Source: DATCJA01 sp963734635
GTDB lineage: Bacteria; Acidobacteriota; Vicinamibacteria; Vicinamibacterales; UBA2999
Reading direction: 5' to 3'
Assembly (NCBI GenBank): GCA_963734635.1
Contig: CAVTIA010000014.1
Span: 62,001 to 126,000, forward strand
Length of the DNA stretch: 64,000 nucleotides
Shown: positions 1-9,319 of the stretch, piece by piece
How the letters are laid out: every line of letters starts with the position of its first letter
How positions within the stretch are numbered: the stretch's first letter is position 1
Notes under the pieces: model-generated
Told to the model about the DNA's origin: nothing
Seen by the model: the letters and a program-made list of their open reading frames with translations, nothing else
Databases searched by the model: none
Position numbers and translations under genes: made by a program

Positions 1-1
1 T

Positions 2-541
2 CTCGAAGCGTCGAATGTGCTGATTGCGGGGGGGAACCTGATTCGCAAGGTGTTGTTTCCAGCGGAGGTGCTGCCCATCGTGGCCGTGCTCGCGGGGCTG
101 GTGCACTTCTGCCTGGGGCTGCCGATTCTGGCGATTTTCCTCGCGTACTATCACGTACCCGTCGTGCTGACGGACCTGCTCTGGTTTCCTGTGGTCGCGC
201 TGATCCAGCTTGTTCTGACGGTGGGCCTCGCCCTGCTCTTATCCGCGCTCGCAGTGCACTTCCGCGACATTCGCGATTTGCTGGCGAATCTGCTGACGCT
301 CTGGTTTTTTGCGACGCCCATCATCTACGCGTTGTCGCAGGCCCCCGAGTCGGTGCGCGGGTTCCTCAATCTCAACCCGTTCACGCATCTGGCCGTGGCT
401 TATCAGGAGGTGCTCTTCCGCGCCGGCCCGTTCCACGACTGGCAGCGTCTCGTTGTGGTCGGTGTCGTGTCGCTGCTCATGTTCCTGATCGGCTACGCGG
501 TGTTCGATCGGCTGAGGGATACGCTTGCGGAGGAAGTCTGA
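2..541 (+). CDS. wzm: Polysaccharide ABC transporter permease (Wzm-type), 5'-truncated by window edge
   Basis: The reading frame is open from base 2, so the start lies before the window and about 178 C-terminal residues are present. The residues ASNVLIAGGNLIRKV near the start match the first cytoplasmic loop of ABC-2 permeases that export O-antigen or teichoic-acid-like glycans (family knowledge). Several hydrophobic segments follow, including one near the end (VVVGVVSLLMFLIGYAVF). Three bases separate its stop from the ATPase gene, so the two are almost certainly cotranscribed and form one inner-membrane exporter. The sequence does not show which glycan is moved. Confidence 0.88.
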   Translation, partial: LEASNVLIAGGNLIRKVLFPAEVLPIVAVLAGLVHFCLGLPILAIFLAYYHVPVVLTDLLWFPVVALIQLVLTVGLALLLSALAVHFRDIRDLLANLLTLWFFATPIIYALSQAPESVRGFLNLNPFTHLAVAYQEVLFRAGPFHDWQRLVVVGVVSLLMFLIGYAVFDRLRDTLAEEV

Positions 542-544
542 CGC

Positions 545-1906
545 ATGAACGCGATCGAGGTGCGCGGCGTCACGAAGACGTACCGTCGTTATGGGCGACG
601 GAAGCAGTTTGGCACGCTCAAGAGCGCCCTCCTCTCTGGTAGCGGCCTGCGCGCTCTTCGTCCCGACGAAACGCTGATCGCGTTGAACGACGTGTCGTTC
701 GACGTCACTGCAGGTCGCACGTTCGGCGTCGTCGGTCGCAACGGGTCGGGCAAGAGCACGATGCTCAAGTTGATTGCCGGCATCGGTAAGCCAACGACGG
801 GCACGGTCGCGGTCAACGGCCGAGTGTCGGCGCTGATCGAGCTCGGCGCCGGTTTTCATCCTGAAATCTCGGGACGCGAGAACGTCTATATCAACGGGAT
901 GATGCTCGGGTTGAGCAAACGCGACGTCGCCGCGCGCTTCGACGAGATCGTCGAGTTCGCAGAGCTGCAGGACTTCATCGACGCTCCCGTGAAAGCGTAC
1001 TCATCCGGCATGTATATGCGGCTCGGATTCGCTGTGGCCATTCACGTCGATCCGGACGTGCTGCTCGTGGATGAGGTGCTGGCGGTCGGCGACGAGGCGT
1101 TCACGCACAAGTGCCTGGACAAATTCGCGGAGCTTCGCAGACGGGGGCGCACGATCCTGCTGGTAACGCACTCGCTCGACCTCGTGTCGCGTTTCTGCGA
1201 CGAGGCGCTCTGGCTCGATGCCGGTGTGGTGCGCGTGCAGGGCGACCCCCGTCGTGTCATCGATGCGTACCTGCTCGACGTCGCCAAGAGCGAAGACGCC
1301 GCTCTGCGACGCACAGCGTCAGACCCCGCCGCATCCGGCGTTGAAGCCGCTGCCGGGGCCGTCGTGAAGGCGTCCAGCGCCGACACGAGCGATTCTTCAG
1401 GTTCGGAGCCTCCTGACGCGCCGCCCGACATGTTCAGGGCTGACGAAGGGCGTTGGGGATCCCGGGAAGTCGAAATCGTCGGCGTCGAGCTGTTCGGCAG
1501 CAACGGCCGTGGAGCGCACGTGTTTCAGTCCGGCGATCCGCTGGAGGTGCGGATGCACGTCAAGGCGAATCAGCCGGTGGGTGACGTCGTGTTCGGCGTC
1601 GGTATATTCAATGCGGACGGTGTGTGTTGTTACGGCACCAACACGCAGATCGACGGCGCGACGAAGGCTGCATTGAGCGGCAGCGGCGAAGTGCGGTTTG
1701 CGATCGACCGTCTTGACCTCATCGCCGGCACCTACAAGCTCGACGTGGCCGCACACCGTGAGAACGGCGCGCCCTACGATTACCACCGCCTTCTCTATAC
1801 GATTCGCGTGTCATCACGGGCGAAAGAGGCAGGCATCTTTCGACCGCCGCATCGATGGATCTTTTCGGGCGGCGTTCGCGTGACCGGTCTGGGTACGTCC
1901 GAGTGA
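545..1906 (+). CDS. wzt: Polysaccharide ABC transporter ATP-binding protein with C-terminal glycan-binding domain (Wzt-type)
   Basis: A 453-residue ATPase partner of the permease just upstream. Walker A is GRNGSGKS (about residues 64-71), the ABC signature is in the YSSGM region (about 152) and Walker B ends in LLVDEVLAVGD. After the nucleotide-binding domain (about 1-245) comes a linker rich in Ala, Ser and Asp. A C-terminal beta-rich domain (about 300-450) then follows, as in Wzt proteins that recognise the terminal modification of the glycan before export. The ATG follows the permease stop by 3 bases. The last bases overlap the next gene (GTGA), so three genes form one operon. Confidence 0.9.
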   Translation: MNAIEVRGVTKTYRRYGRRKQFGTLKSALLSGSGLRALRPDETLIALNDVSFDVTAGRTFGVVGRNGSGKSTMLKLIAGIGKPTTGTVAVNGRVSALIELGAGFHPEISGRENVYINGMMLGLSKRDVAARFDEIVEFAELQDFIDAPVKAYSSGMYMRLGFAVAIHVDPDVLLVDEVLAVGDEAFTHKCLDKFAELRRRGRTILLVTHSLDLVSRFCDEALWLDAGVVRVQGDPRRVIDAYLLDVAKSEDAALRRTASDPAASGVEAAAGAVVKASSADTSDSSGSEPPDAPPDMFRADEGRWGSREVEIVGVELFGSNGRGAHVFQSGDPLEVRMHVKANQPVGDVVFGVGIFNADGVCCYGTNTQIDGATKAALSGSGEVRFAIDRLDLIAGTYKLDVAAHRENGAPYDYHRLLYTIRVSSRAKEAGIFRPPHRWIFSGGVRVTGLGTSE

Positions 1907-2397
1907 CCGCCTCTCAGGCGCCTTGCCTGCTCGACGGACAGGAAGCTGCGGCGGCGGCGCAACGCGTCCGCGCAGACGGCGGAACGATGGTGTTCACGAA
2001 CGGTGTTTTCGACCTGCTGCATCCGGGACATGTGCGGTACCTGCAGGAGGCCAGGGCGCTGGGCGATCTGCTCATCGTCGGGCTGAACTCGGACACCTCG
2101 GTGCGCCGCATCAAGGGACCCGACAGGCCCATCAACACCGAGCGCGAACGCGCTGAAGTGCTGCTCGCGCTGGCGTGCGTCGATGGTGTGGTGATCTTCG
2201 AGGAAGAAACGCCGCACGCAATCATCAGCACCCTTCAGCCGGACGTTCTCGTCAAAGGCGCAGACTGGGGGCCTGACGACATCGTCGGGCGCGACGTGGT
2301 CGAGGCGCGCGGCGGCCGGGTTGTGCGAATCACGCTTTCGCCGGGACATTCGACCTCACAGCTCATCAGAACAGTTCAGAACACGTCCGCACGCTGA
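1903..2397 (+). CDS. rfaE2: D-glycero-beta-D-manno-heptose 1-phosphate adenylyltransferase
   Basis: A cytidylyltransferase-fold enzyme of 164 residues, matching the stand-alone C-terminal half of HldE/RfaE. It joins heptose 1-phosphate to AMP to give ADP-heptose for LPS core or glycan synthesis. The nucleotide-binding signature FTNGVFDLLHPGH contains the HxGH-type motif. GLNSDTSVRRIKG and the later VLVKGADW segment are also typical. I place the start at the GTG at 1903, which overlaps the wzt stop as GTGA. An ATG at 1855 is in frame but would overlap wzt by 52 bases. The kinase half is not in the window, so a separate rfaE1/hldA is expected elsewhere. Confidence 0.85.
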   Translation: MTASQAPCLLDGQEAAAAAQRVRADGGTMVFTNGVFDLLHPGHVRYLQEARALGDLLIVGLNSDTSVRRIKGPDRPINTERERAEVLLALACVDGVVIFEEETPHAIISTLQPDVLVKGADWGPDDIVGRDVVEARGGRVVRITLSPGHSTSQLIRTVQNTSAR

Positions 2398-2548
2398 TTG
2401 GACGGATGCGCGGCCGCTTTCCTTGCCGTGTGCGGACCTCGGCGAGCCGGTCGAAGCACACGACGCCGCGTGTCGTGTGTGACAATGGAAAACGTTGTGC
2501 GCTCATGCCGGTATTCGCGCCGGGATGGGCCTTTCCGCATGTACCGCG

Positions 2549-5500
2549 ATGGCAACGACAGCCTCCCTTACGCTCCGAGCACTGCTTAGCCAGGCGACCG
2601 CCCGTGCCAATTTGGACAGGCTTGCGCCAACTACGGCTGGGCTGACGCCTCCGGCAAAGGCGCTCGCTGCGGTGGCCGCCGCGCGGACAGCGTCAGGCCT
2701 TACGGTGCTCATCGCGCCGAGTGACAAGGACGTCGACCAACTTACTTCTGACGCGCGATTCCTGTATGGCGCGCTGGAGGGCGCGTCCGAAGCTGCAGTC
2801 GAGGCGGCGGTGTTGCCGCTGCCGTCGCTCCAGGTGGATCCGTACCGAGGGATGAGTCCCCATTTTCGCGTTGCGGCGGCGCGAGCACGCGCGCTGCAGG
2901 CGGCTGCGACGGGAACGGCGCGGCTTGTCATCGCTTCCGCAGCTGCGCTTCTTCCGCGCGTCAGTCCGGCAAAACGACTGCTCGAGGCATCAATCGCGAT
3001 CCGTGCGGGGACGGAAATCGACCCTGAGGCGCTCGCCGACTTGCTTGCCGACGCGGGTTTTACTCCTGAGGATCCCGTCGAGGAGCACGGGTCTTTCGCT
3101 ATTCGCGGCGGCATTGTCGACATATTTCCTGCAGCCGCTGCCGAGCCCGTCCGACTGGAATTCGTTGGCGACATGGTCGAATCGCTGCGCCGGTTCGATC
3201 CATCAACCCAGCGGTCCACCAGCGCTACGGATCACCTCGTTGTTGTCCCTGTGCGAGAACGGTTCGATGACGACGAGGAACTTGTTCCCGTGCTCGACGT
3301 TCTCGGAACCGCGCGCGGCCTCCACGTCATCGTGTCCGAGTACGAACAGGTACAAGAGCAGGCTAGAAAGGTCCGCGAACAGCTGGAATCAAGCTTTGGC
3401 GACGCATCAAGCCGCGGACATGTGACTGCTCGGCCACCGGACGAGTCTCTGGTCCTCTGGAACGACATCGAAGAACGTGTGCACGGCGCGGCGCGCCTCG
3501 AAGAGCTCGCAGTTGGCGACGGAGCCCGAGAGGTGTCCTGTCAGCCCGCGATGGAGTTCCGAGGCCGAGTGCCGGACTGGATCGCAGAGATTCATGCAGC
3601 CCGCCGCCGCGGTGACACTGTGGTGTTCATCGCAGAAACGGAAGGTCGCGCCGAGCGGACGGTCGAGATTCTGCAGGAATACGAAGTCGTCGCCGTTCCC
3701 GTTGACCGCATTGAAGACGCGCACGCCGCGTCTGTTCTCGTGGCCGTGGGCTCTCTGTCCCGCGGGTTCAGGTTGTCTGAAGCGGCACTGCAGATTTACG
3801 CCGAGACCGACGTCTTCGAGGAGGAACAGCGCGCGGCCGAACGGCGTCGCAGTGTTGCGCGGACGTTCCTCTCCGACCTTCGGGATCTAAAAGCCGGCGA
3901 TCTGGTCGTCCACATCGATCACGGCATCGGCGAATTCACTGGACTGAAACAGCTCGGCGTTCGTGGAACCGACGGCGCGCAGGAATTTCTCGAGTTGCGG
4001 TATGCCGGCGAGGACAAGCTCTTCGTACCGGTCGAGCGCCTCGATCTCGTCCAGAAATACACCGGCGGCGCGCGCCCGTCTCTCGATCGCCTGGGCGGCA
4101 CATCATGGGAAAAAGCGAAGACGCGCGTCAAAAAGGCGATGCGCGACATGGCGGAGGAGCTGCTGAAGCTGTACGCGCAGCGAAAGGCCGTGCCCGGCCA
4201 CGCCTTTTCTGCGGATACTCACTGGCAGGAGGAGTTCGAAGGCGCATTCCCGTACGAGTTGACGTCAGATCAGGCCACCTCGATTGCCGACGTCAAAAAA
4301 GACATGGAGCTGGCGACGCCCATGGATCGCCTGCTTTGCGGTGACGTCGGATACGGCAAGACGGAAGTCGCGATGCGGGCAGCGTTCAAGGCCGTGATGG
4401 ACGGCAAACAGGTCGCGTTGCTCGCGCCAACGACCGTGCTGGCGTTTCAGCACCTGAAGACGCTCCGCGATCGCTTTGCGGGCTTTCCGGTCGCCATCGA
4501 GATGGTCAGCCGGTTCCGCACCAGACAGGAAACCAAGGAGATCCTTGCGGGGCTCACCGCAGGACGGGTGGACATCATCATCGGCACCCATCGCCTGCTC
4601 TCCAAGGACGTCGTCTTCAAGGACCTGGGCCTGCTGATAGTCGACGAGGAACAGCGCTTCGGTGTCGCGCACAAGGAAAAGATCAAGCAGCTGAGAAAAC
4701 GAGTCGATGTTCTCACAATGACAGCGACGCCTATTCCGCGGACGCTGAACATGTCGCTCGTTGGCATCCGCGACATGTCGATCATCGAGACTCCACCGAA
4801 GGATCGCCTCTCCATTCAGACCAACGTGGTGAAATTCGATTCGCCCGTGATCGAGCGTGCGGTGCGCAACGAGATCGCCAGGGGCGGTCAGGTGTATTTC
4901 GTTCACAACAGAGTCGAGTCGATTTTTTCAATCGGCAGCCTGCTGCAGCGCATCATTCCGGAGGCGCGAGTGGTGGTCGGACATGGGCAGATGGACGAAG
5001 AGGAGCTCGAACGTGCGATGCTCGGATTCGTCGAGCACAAGTACGACGTGCTCCTCGCCACCACCATCGTCGAGAACGGGCTCGACATTCCGAATGCAAA
5101 CACGATCATCATCAACCGCGCAGATCGCTACGGCCTTTCACAGCTCTACCAGTTGCGCGGGCGAGTCGGGCGATCGGATCGCCCGGCGTACGCATATCTG
5201 CTGATCCCGCCCCAGGAAGCGCTGTCGCCAGTCGCTCGCAAGCGTCTGGCCGCAATCAAAGAGTTCAGCGATCTCGGCAGCGGATTCCGTGTTGCAGCGC
5301 TCGACCTCGAGATACGCGGCGCCGGCAACCTGCTGGGCGGTGAGCAGAGCGGTCACATCGAGGCGGTTGGCTTCGAGATGTACATGAAGCTGCTCGAAGA
5401 GGCCGTTCGCGAGCTGAAGGGCGAAGAAATCGAAGACGACGTCCGCACGACCGTAAATCTGGGCGTCGACCTCAAGATCGACGAGAGCTACGTTCCCGAG

Positions 5501-6121
5501 ATGAACCAGCGGCTCATGGTCTATCGAAAGATAGCCGCGACACGAACGGAAAAAGACCTGGACAAGGTGCTCGAGGAGATTCGAGACCGGTACGGCCCGC
5601 TCCCGTCCTCGATCTTGAACCTGGCGGAGTACGGCCGGGTGCGGGTCATAGCTGACCGGCTTGGCGTGGATACGATCGACCGCGAGGGCAAGACTGTCGT
5701 CATAAAGTTCAGGCCTCAAACACGGGTCGACCCGATGCGCCTGGTCAAAGTCGTTCACGAATACCCAGGCGCCATCCTTGTGCCGCCGTCATCGTTGAAG
5801 CTCGACCTCGATGCCGCGATATCTGGTGACGGATCGCGATTGGCACGGCAGTCCAGAGACCTGACAGTCTCCGGCTACCGGTCGCCGGCGCGCAACGCTG
5901 GCGGGGGCGCTGGTCACGACATTGCTCGGTACCAAGGTAGCCGGAGGCCTTCAGGCCTTCGGGGAGAAGCGCCATCGAGCTGGTGGACATCCCGCGCCAC
6001 GGAAGGAACCGTGACCAGTGGCTTCACCAAGGAAGCCGTTCTGAAGCAGCCTGAGCGAGACCCCCGAGCTCAAGGGGGCCTGTTTGAACGGCTGGAGGCG
6101 CTGCTTCGTGCGTTGGGTTAA
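2549..6121 (+). CDS. mfd: Transcription-repair coupling factor
   Basis: A translocase of about 1190 residues that removes RNA polymerase stalled at DNA lesions and recruits UvrA. The UvrB-like N-terminal module spans about residues 1-330. The RNA-polymerase-interaction domain begins near 449 (LVVHIDHGIGEF). The SF2 motor has Walker A GDVGYGKTEV near 598, the DEEQ box near 699, TATPIPRT, and QLRGRVGRSD in the second RecA lobe. The C-terminal domain is interrupted: about 60 residues unlike Mfd (roughly 1098-1160) separate the normal fold from a recognisable end (FTKEAVLKQ ... GGLFERLEALL). That block carries two REP-like palindromes. The ATG at 2549 fits the family start; in-frame ATGs at 2495 and 2525 are also possible. 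Confidence 0.95.
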   Translation: MATTASLTLRALLSQATARANLDRLAPTTAGLTPPAKALAAVAAARTASGLTVLIAPSDKDVDQLTSDARFLYGALEGASEAAVEAAVLPLPSLQVDPYRGMSPHFRVAAARARALQAAATGTARLVIASAAALLPRVSPAKRLLEASIAIRAGTEIDPEALADLLADAGFTPEDPVEEHGSFAIRGGIVDIFPAAAAEPVRLEFVGDMVESLRRFDPSTQRSTSATDHLVVVPVRERFDDDEELVPVLDVLGTARGLHVIVSEYEQVQEQARKVREQLESSFGDASSRGHVTARPPDESLVLWNDIEERVHGAARLEELAVGDGAREVSCQPAMEFRGRVPDWIAEIHAARRRGDTVVFIAETEGRAERTVEILQEYEVVAVPVDRIEDAHAASVLVAVGSLSRGFRLSEAALQIYAETDVFEEEQRAAERRRSVARTFLSDLRDLKAGDLVVHIDHGIGEFTGLKQLGVRGTDGAQEFLELRYAGEDKLFVPVERLDLVQKYTGGARPSLDRLGGTSWEKAKTRVKKAMRDMAEELLKLYAQRKAVPGHAFSADTHWQEEFEGAFPYELTSDQATSIADVKKDMELATPMDRLLCGDVGYGKTEVAMRAAFKAVMDGKQVALLAPTTVLAFQHLKTLRDRFAGFPVAIEMVSRFRTRQETKEILAGLTAGRVDIIIGTHRLLSKDVVFKDLGLLIVDEEQRFGVAHKEKIKQLRKRVDVLTMTATPIPRTLNMSLVGIRDMSIIETPPKDRLSIQTNVVKFDSPVIERAVRNEIARGGQVYFVHNRVESIFSIGSLLQRIIPEARVVVGHGQMDEEELERAMLGFVEHKYDVLLATTIVENGLDIPNANTIIINRADRYGLSQLYQLRGRVGRSDRPAYAYLLIPPQEALSPVARKRLAAIKEFSDLGSGFRVAALDLEIRGAGNLLGGEQSGHIEAVGFEMYMKLLEEAVRELKGEEIEDDVRTTVNLGVDLKIDESYVPEMNQRLMVYRKIAATRTEKDLDKVLEEIRDRYGPLPSSILNLAEYGRVRVIADRLGVDTIDREGKTVVIKFRPQTRVDPMRLVKVVHEYPGAILVPPSSLKLDLDAAISGDGSRLARQSRDLTVSGYRSPARNAGGGAGHDIARYQGSRRPSGLRGEAPSSWWTSRATEGTVTSGFTKEAVLKQPERDPRAQGGLFERLEALLRALG
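5853..5964. repeat. Inverted pair of REP-like palindromes inside mfd
   Basis: Unit 1 (5853-5879) reads palindrome then CTACC, and unit 2 (5936-5964) reads GGTAG then palindrome, so the GTAG heads face each other across 56 bases. Both are degenerate relative to the intergenic copies: unit 1 has several stem mismatches and unit 2 has one C-to-T change. They are translated in frame as part of the mfd C-terminal insertion. Confidence 0.8.
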
Positions 6122-6146
6122 GATGTTGATTCTGCAGGAATTGTCG

Positions 6147-7194
6147 ATGCTGAAACGTATTGCTCCAGTGCTCTTCGCCGCCGTCATCGCCTCTGTCCCC
6201 GTCGGGGCACAGATCATCGAGCAGGTACTCGTCAACGTGAACGGCGACATCCTGACGAAGACCGAATTCGAGCAGCGTCAGGTCTCCGTGTTGCGAACGC
6301 GGCCTGAGCTCGCGAACGTCACTCCCGAGAGCCCTGAACTCAGAAAGGCGATCGTCGAAGTAACCCCGCAGCTCATTCTCGACGCCGTCGATGAACTCCT
6401 GCTGATCCAGCGCGGACGGGAGCTCGGCCTCGCGCTCGGCGACGAGCAATTCAAGAGCATCGTCGACAACATCAAGAAGTCGAACAACATCGACAGCGAA
6501 GAGCAGTTCCAGGCGCGCGCTGAAGCAGGAAGGCATGACCATGACCGACCTGCGGCGCGCGCTCGAACGGCAGATGCTGGCGTCGGAGGCACAGCGCCGC
6601 GACGTGATGGACAAAATCAGCGTCACGGAAGCCGAGGCGCGCACTTACTACGACGCGCACAAACAAGACTTCACGACCCCGTCGGAAGTCACCATTCGCG
6701 AGATTCTCATCGATGTCCCGGTCACGGACCGCGGCGTCAACGTTGCCCAGGACGACGAGGCGAAAGCGGAGGCCGAAGACGTTCGTACGCGCCTGCTTGC
6801 CGGTGAGCCGTTCCCACGGCTCGCGGCCGAACATTCCGACGCTGCCTCCAAGGCCAACGGAGGGCTGATCGGCCCGATCAAGCGCGATGAGCTCGCTGAG
6901 GCGCTTCAGGAACGAGTCGATAAGATGAAGGTGGGCGACGTGACAGACGTGCTGCGCACCCAGCGTGGGTACCAGATCTTGAAGCTCGAGTCGCGCACCG
7001 AGACCCGCATCCGCTCGTTTGACGACGCGCGTGGCGATATCAGCAACAAGGTCGCGGCCGAGAAATCGACCGGCGAGCGCATGAAATACCTGGAACGGCT
7101 GCGCAGCCAGGCCACCATCACGTGGCGCAACGACGAACTGAAGAGGGCGTACGAGCAGGCACTCGCCGAGCGCCGAAAGATCCTGGCGGGATGA
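6147..7194 (+). CDS. SurA-like periplasmic peptidyl-prolyl isomerase/chaperone, split by a +1 frameshift
   Basis: The first frame encodes a signal peptide (MLKRIAPVLFAAVIASVPVGAQ) and the SurA_N-like helical segment beginning VLVNVNGDILTKTEFE. The second frame continues with MTMTDLRRALERQML and a parvulin domain (TIREILIDV ... FPRLAAEHSD ... GGLIGP ... VLRTQRGYQILKL). The frames join if one base is removed in the GCGCGCG run at 6513-6519, giving a protein of about 348 residues, normal for the family. The ATG at 6147 has AGGAA six bases upstream. The last bases overlap the next gene (ATGA). Its role would be outer-membrane protein folding. Whether the indel is real or an assembly error is unknown. 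Confidence 0.85.
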
Positions 7195-7688
7195 CCGACG
7201 ACGACGCCTGGTTTGCGCTCTGGACACGCTCCCGCCACGAACAGGTAGTACGAGAGCAACTCGAACGGAAGCATATCGAGACATTCCTGCCAACGGTTGC
7301 CCGGTGGAGCCGCTGGAAGGACCGCAAGAAGAAGATCGACTGGCCTCTCTTTCCCGGATACTGCTTTGCACGTTTCGACGCGCGCCAGCGGCTGCCCGTG
7401 CTGAAGTGCACAGGCGTGGTCAACATCGTGTCGTTCGAGGGCGAGCCGGCGCGGATTCCCGAACACGAAATCAACGGAATCCGACAACTTGTCGAAAGCG
7501 ACCTCGCCTACGATCCCTGCCCGTTTGTTCGTGAGGGCCAGACCGTGGAGGTTGTGCACGGCCCGCTCAAAGGTATTGTGGGCAGACTCCTGCGCAAGGG
7601 CGCGCACGCAAGGCTCGTGCTCTCGGTCGACCTGATCGGCCAGGCCGTCAGCGTCGAAGTCGATGCCGCCGACGTAAGACCTTACTGA
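7191..7688 (+). CDS. NusG-like transcription antiterminator (UpxY/RfaH-type)
   Basis: A 165-residue NusG paralogue. The N-terminal NGN domain starts AWFALWTRSRHEQVVREQL and contains LFPGYCFARF. A C-terminal KOW domain reads FVREGQTVEVVHGPLKGIVG. The arrangement and length match the UpxY/RfaH-type specialised antiterminators that load on RNA polymerase at polysaccharide operons, rather than housekeeping NusG, which normally sits beside ribosomal protein genes. The ATG at 7191 overlaps the upstream stop as ATGA, so it is translationally coupled to the surA-like gene; a longer in-frame start at 7122 is unlikely. Its target is unknown; the wzm-wzt operon 5 kb upstream is one guess. Confidence 0.8.
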   Translation: MTDDDAWFALWTRSRHEQVVREQLERKHIETFLPTVARWSRWKDRKKKIDWPLFPGYCFARFDARQRLPVLKCTGVVNIVSFEGEPARIPEHEINGIRQLVESDLAYDPCPFVREGQTVEVVHGPLKGIVGRLLRKGAHARLVLSVDLIGQAVSVEVDAADVRPY

Positions 7689-7701
7689 TATACATCCGCC
7701 G

Positions 7702-8976
7702 ATGAACATCGGGAACGTCGCCCTCTCGTCGCCATTCGTGGTTGCACCGATGGCCGGGATGACCGATACCGCCTTTCGACGCCTCGTGAAGCGCCACGGC
7801 GGCTGCGGTCTCGTCGTTACCGAGATGGTTTCGTCAGAGGGTCTTGTGCGCGGTATCGATCGGACGCTCGAATACGCGGAATACACCGAGGAAGAGCGGC
7901 CGGTCTCGATCCAGATCTTCGGCGGCGACCCAGACAAGATGGCAGCGGCGGCCAGGATTGTCGAAGACATGGGCGCCGACATCGTCGACATCAACATGGG
8001 TTGCCCCGTGCCGAAGATTGCCAAGCACAGCGCGGGTTGCAGTCTGATGAAGGAACCTGCCCATGCGGCGCGAGTCGTGAGCGCGATGACAAGGGCCGTG
8101 CGGATTCCGGTCACGGTCAAGATGCGCGCCGGGTGGAATGAACGTTCGCGCAACGCGCCCGAGCTCGCGAAGATGGTGCAGGACGCAGGGGCAGCCGCTG
8201 TTGCGATTCACGGCCGTACTGCCGAGCAGTCGTACAGCGGGTCGGCGGATTGGGACCTCGTGGCACGTATCGCGAATGAATTGACGATTCCGGTACTCGG
8301 AAGCGGTGACTGCATCGAACCGACTGACATCGTGGGACGCATGCGCGCCGGTGTGCGTGGAGTGCTGGTCGGGCGCGGCGTGCTGCGCAATCCCTGGGTT
8401 CTGGCGCAGGCAGCGGATATAGTGGCCGGCCGATCGCCGCGCGACGTGTCGCTGTATCAGCGCGGGCAGTTTCTCTATGAGTACATCGAGCTCCTGCTCG
8501 ACGAGCGGACCGATGAACGCAATGGCTTTCGACACCATGCGCCAGGAAGCGAAACGGCCGCTCCCGCGCGCGGGCGCGAGCGCTGGGTCATCAACAAGAT
8601 TCGCGCACTGTGTGCGTGGTACTCAAAGGGGCTCGATGGCGGCTCACACCTGCGTGCGCGTGTGAACACTGCAGCATCGCTCGGCGAGCTGCGCGACATC
8701 GTCGATGCGTTCTTTCTTGCGGCTTCAGCAGGAGCGCCGAAAGAGGAGGCGTTACTGGGCGAGGCTCCAGACGTAAATGCGAGGGAAGAGTGCGCGTCTG
8801 ATGAGACGGCGCAGAGCGCGAATCCGACTGCCACGGGTGACGTTTTTCATCGCATGTCCCTGCCCCCATCCTCCAACCGGCATGCCAGTCATAAACCGCC
8901 CTCCGAGCGGCAAGTGGGAACCGGGATCCCGTTTTCCGTGACCAAACTAGGGAAAAAATCTGGAACTACTGCGTAG
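7702..8976 (+). CDS. dusB: tRNA-dihydrouridine synthase
   Basis: An FMN-dependent TIM-barrel enzyme that reduces uridines in the tRNA D-loop. The family signature is clear: VAPMAGMTD at the N-terminus, INMGCPVPKI with the catalytic Cys, VTVKMRAGW, AIHGRTAEQSYSG, and the FMN phosphate loop GVLVGRGVLRNPW. The core and helical domain end near residue 340. The last 80 or so residues are low-complexity and may be a lineage-specific tail or simple read-through. The gene follows the antiterminator by 13 bases. Its 3' end overlaps the convergent Dabb gene by 11 bases. Confidence 0.92.
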   Translation: MNIGNVALSSPFVVAPMAGMTDTAFRRLVKRHGGCGLVVTEMVSSEGLVRGIDRTLEYAEYTEEERPVSIQIFGGDPDKMAAAARIVEDMGADIVDINMGCPVPKIAKHSAGCSLMKEPAHAARVVSAMTRAVRIPVTVKMRAGWNERSRNAPELAKMVQDAGAAAVAIHGRTAEQSYSGSADWDLVARIANELTIPVLGSGDCIEPTDIVGRMRAGVRGVLVGRGVLRNPWVLAQAADIVAGRSPRDVSLYQRGQFLYEYIELLLDERTDERNGFRHHAPGSETAAPARGRERWVINKIRALCAWYSKGLDGGSHLRARVNTAASLGELRDIVDAFFLAASAGAPKEEALLGEAPDVNAREECASDETAQSANPTATGDVFHRMSLPPSSNRHASHKPPSERQVGTGIPFSVTKLGKKSGTTA

Positions 8977-9319
8977 CGGGTGACACGCTCAGCCCAGCCG
9001 TTCCCTCCAGCAGCTCAAAGTCGTACATCAAGGCTTCCTCAAAAGCGCTGAAAAACTGCGAGGCCAGCTGCTCGTGAGCCGGGTGGTCAAGGTATGCCAT
9101 CAGGCCGGCCCGGTCATCGAATTCGATCACCGCGGCGTACGTGTAGTCGACCGCCATGAGCGCCTCATACTGCCGACCTATCGCCACGCGCCTGCCGACA
9201 CGGGCCCGGCGAATCGACGGGATCTGTGTCAGGGCGGCTTCGAACGACGTTGCCAGCGCCTGGCGGGCCTCGATGGATAATTCGGCACGCGGCCGGAACA
9301 GCACGACGTGCGCAATCAT
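8966..9319 (-). CDS. Dabb-family stress-responsive alpha/beta-barrel protein
   Basis: A 117-residue protein starting MIAHVVLFRPRAELS, with the typical dimeric ferredoxin-like pattern VDYTYAAVIEFDDRAGLMAYLDHPAHEQ. The Dabb family contains small barrels of mostly unknown function, some acting in polyketide or olivetolic-acid-type chemistry. It is the last gene of a three-gene minus-strand run, and its ATG overlaps the upstream stop (ATGA at 9316-9319). No catalytic role can be assigned from sequence. Confidence 0.8.
   Translation of the reverse strand: MIAHVVLFRPRAELSIEARQALATSFEAALTQIPSIRRARVGRRVAIGRQYEALMAVDYTYAAVIEFDDRAGLMAYLDHPAHEQLASQFFSAFEEALMYDFELLEGTAGLSVSPATQ

Noticed and set aside
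6906..8153. A 415-codon open frame on the minus strand
   Set aside because: It spans three well-supported plus-strand genes (surA-like, antiterminator, dusB) and lacks protein-like composition.
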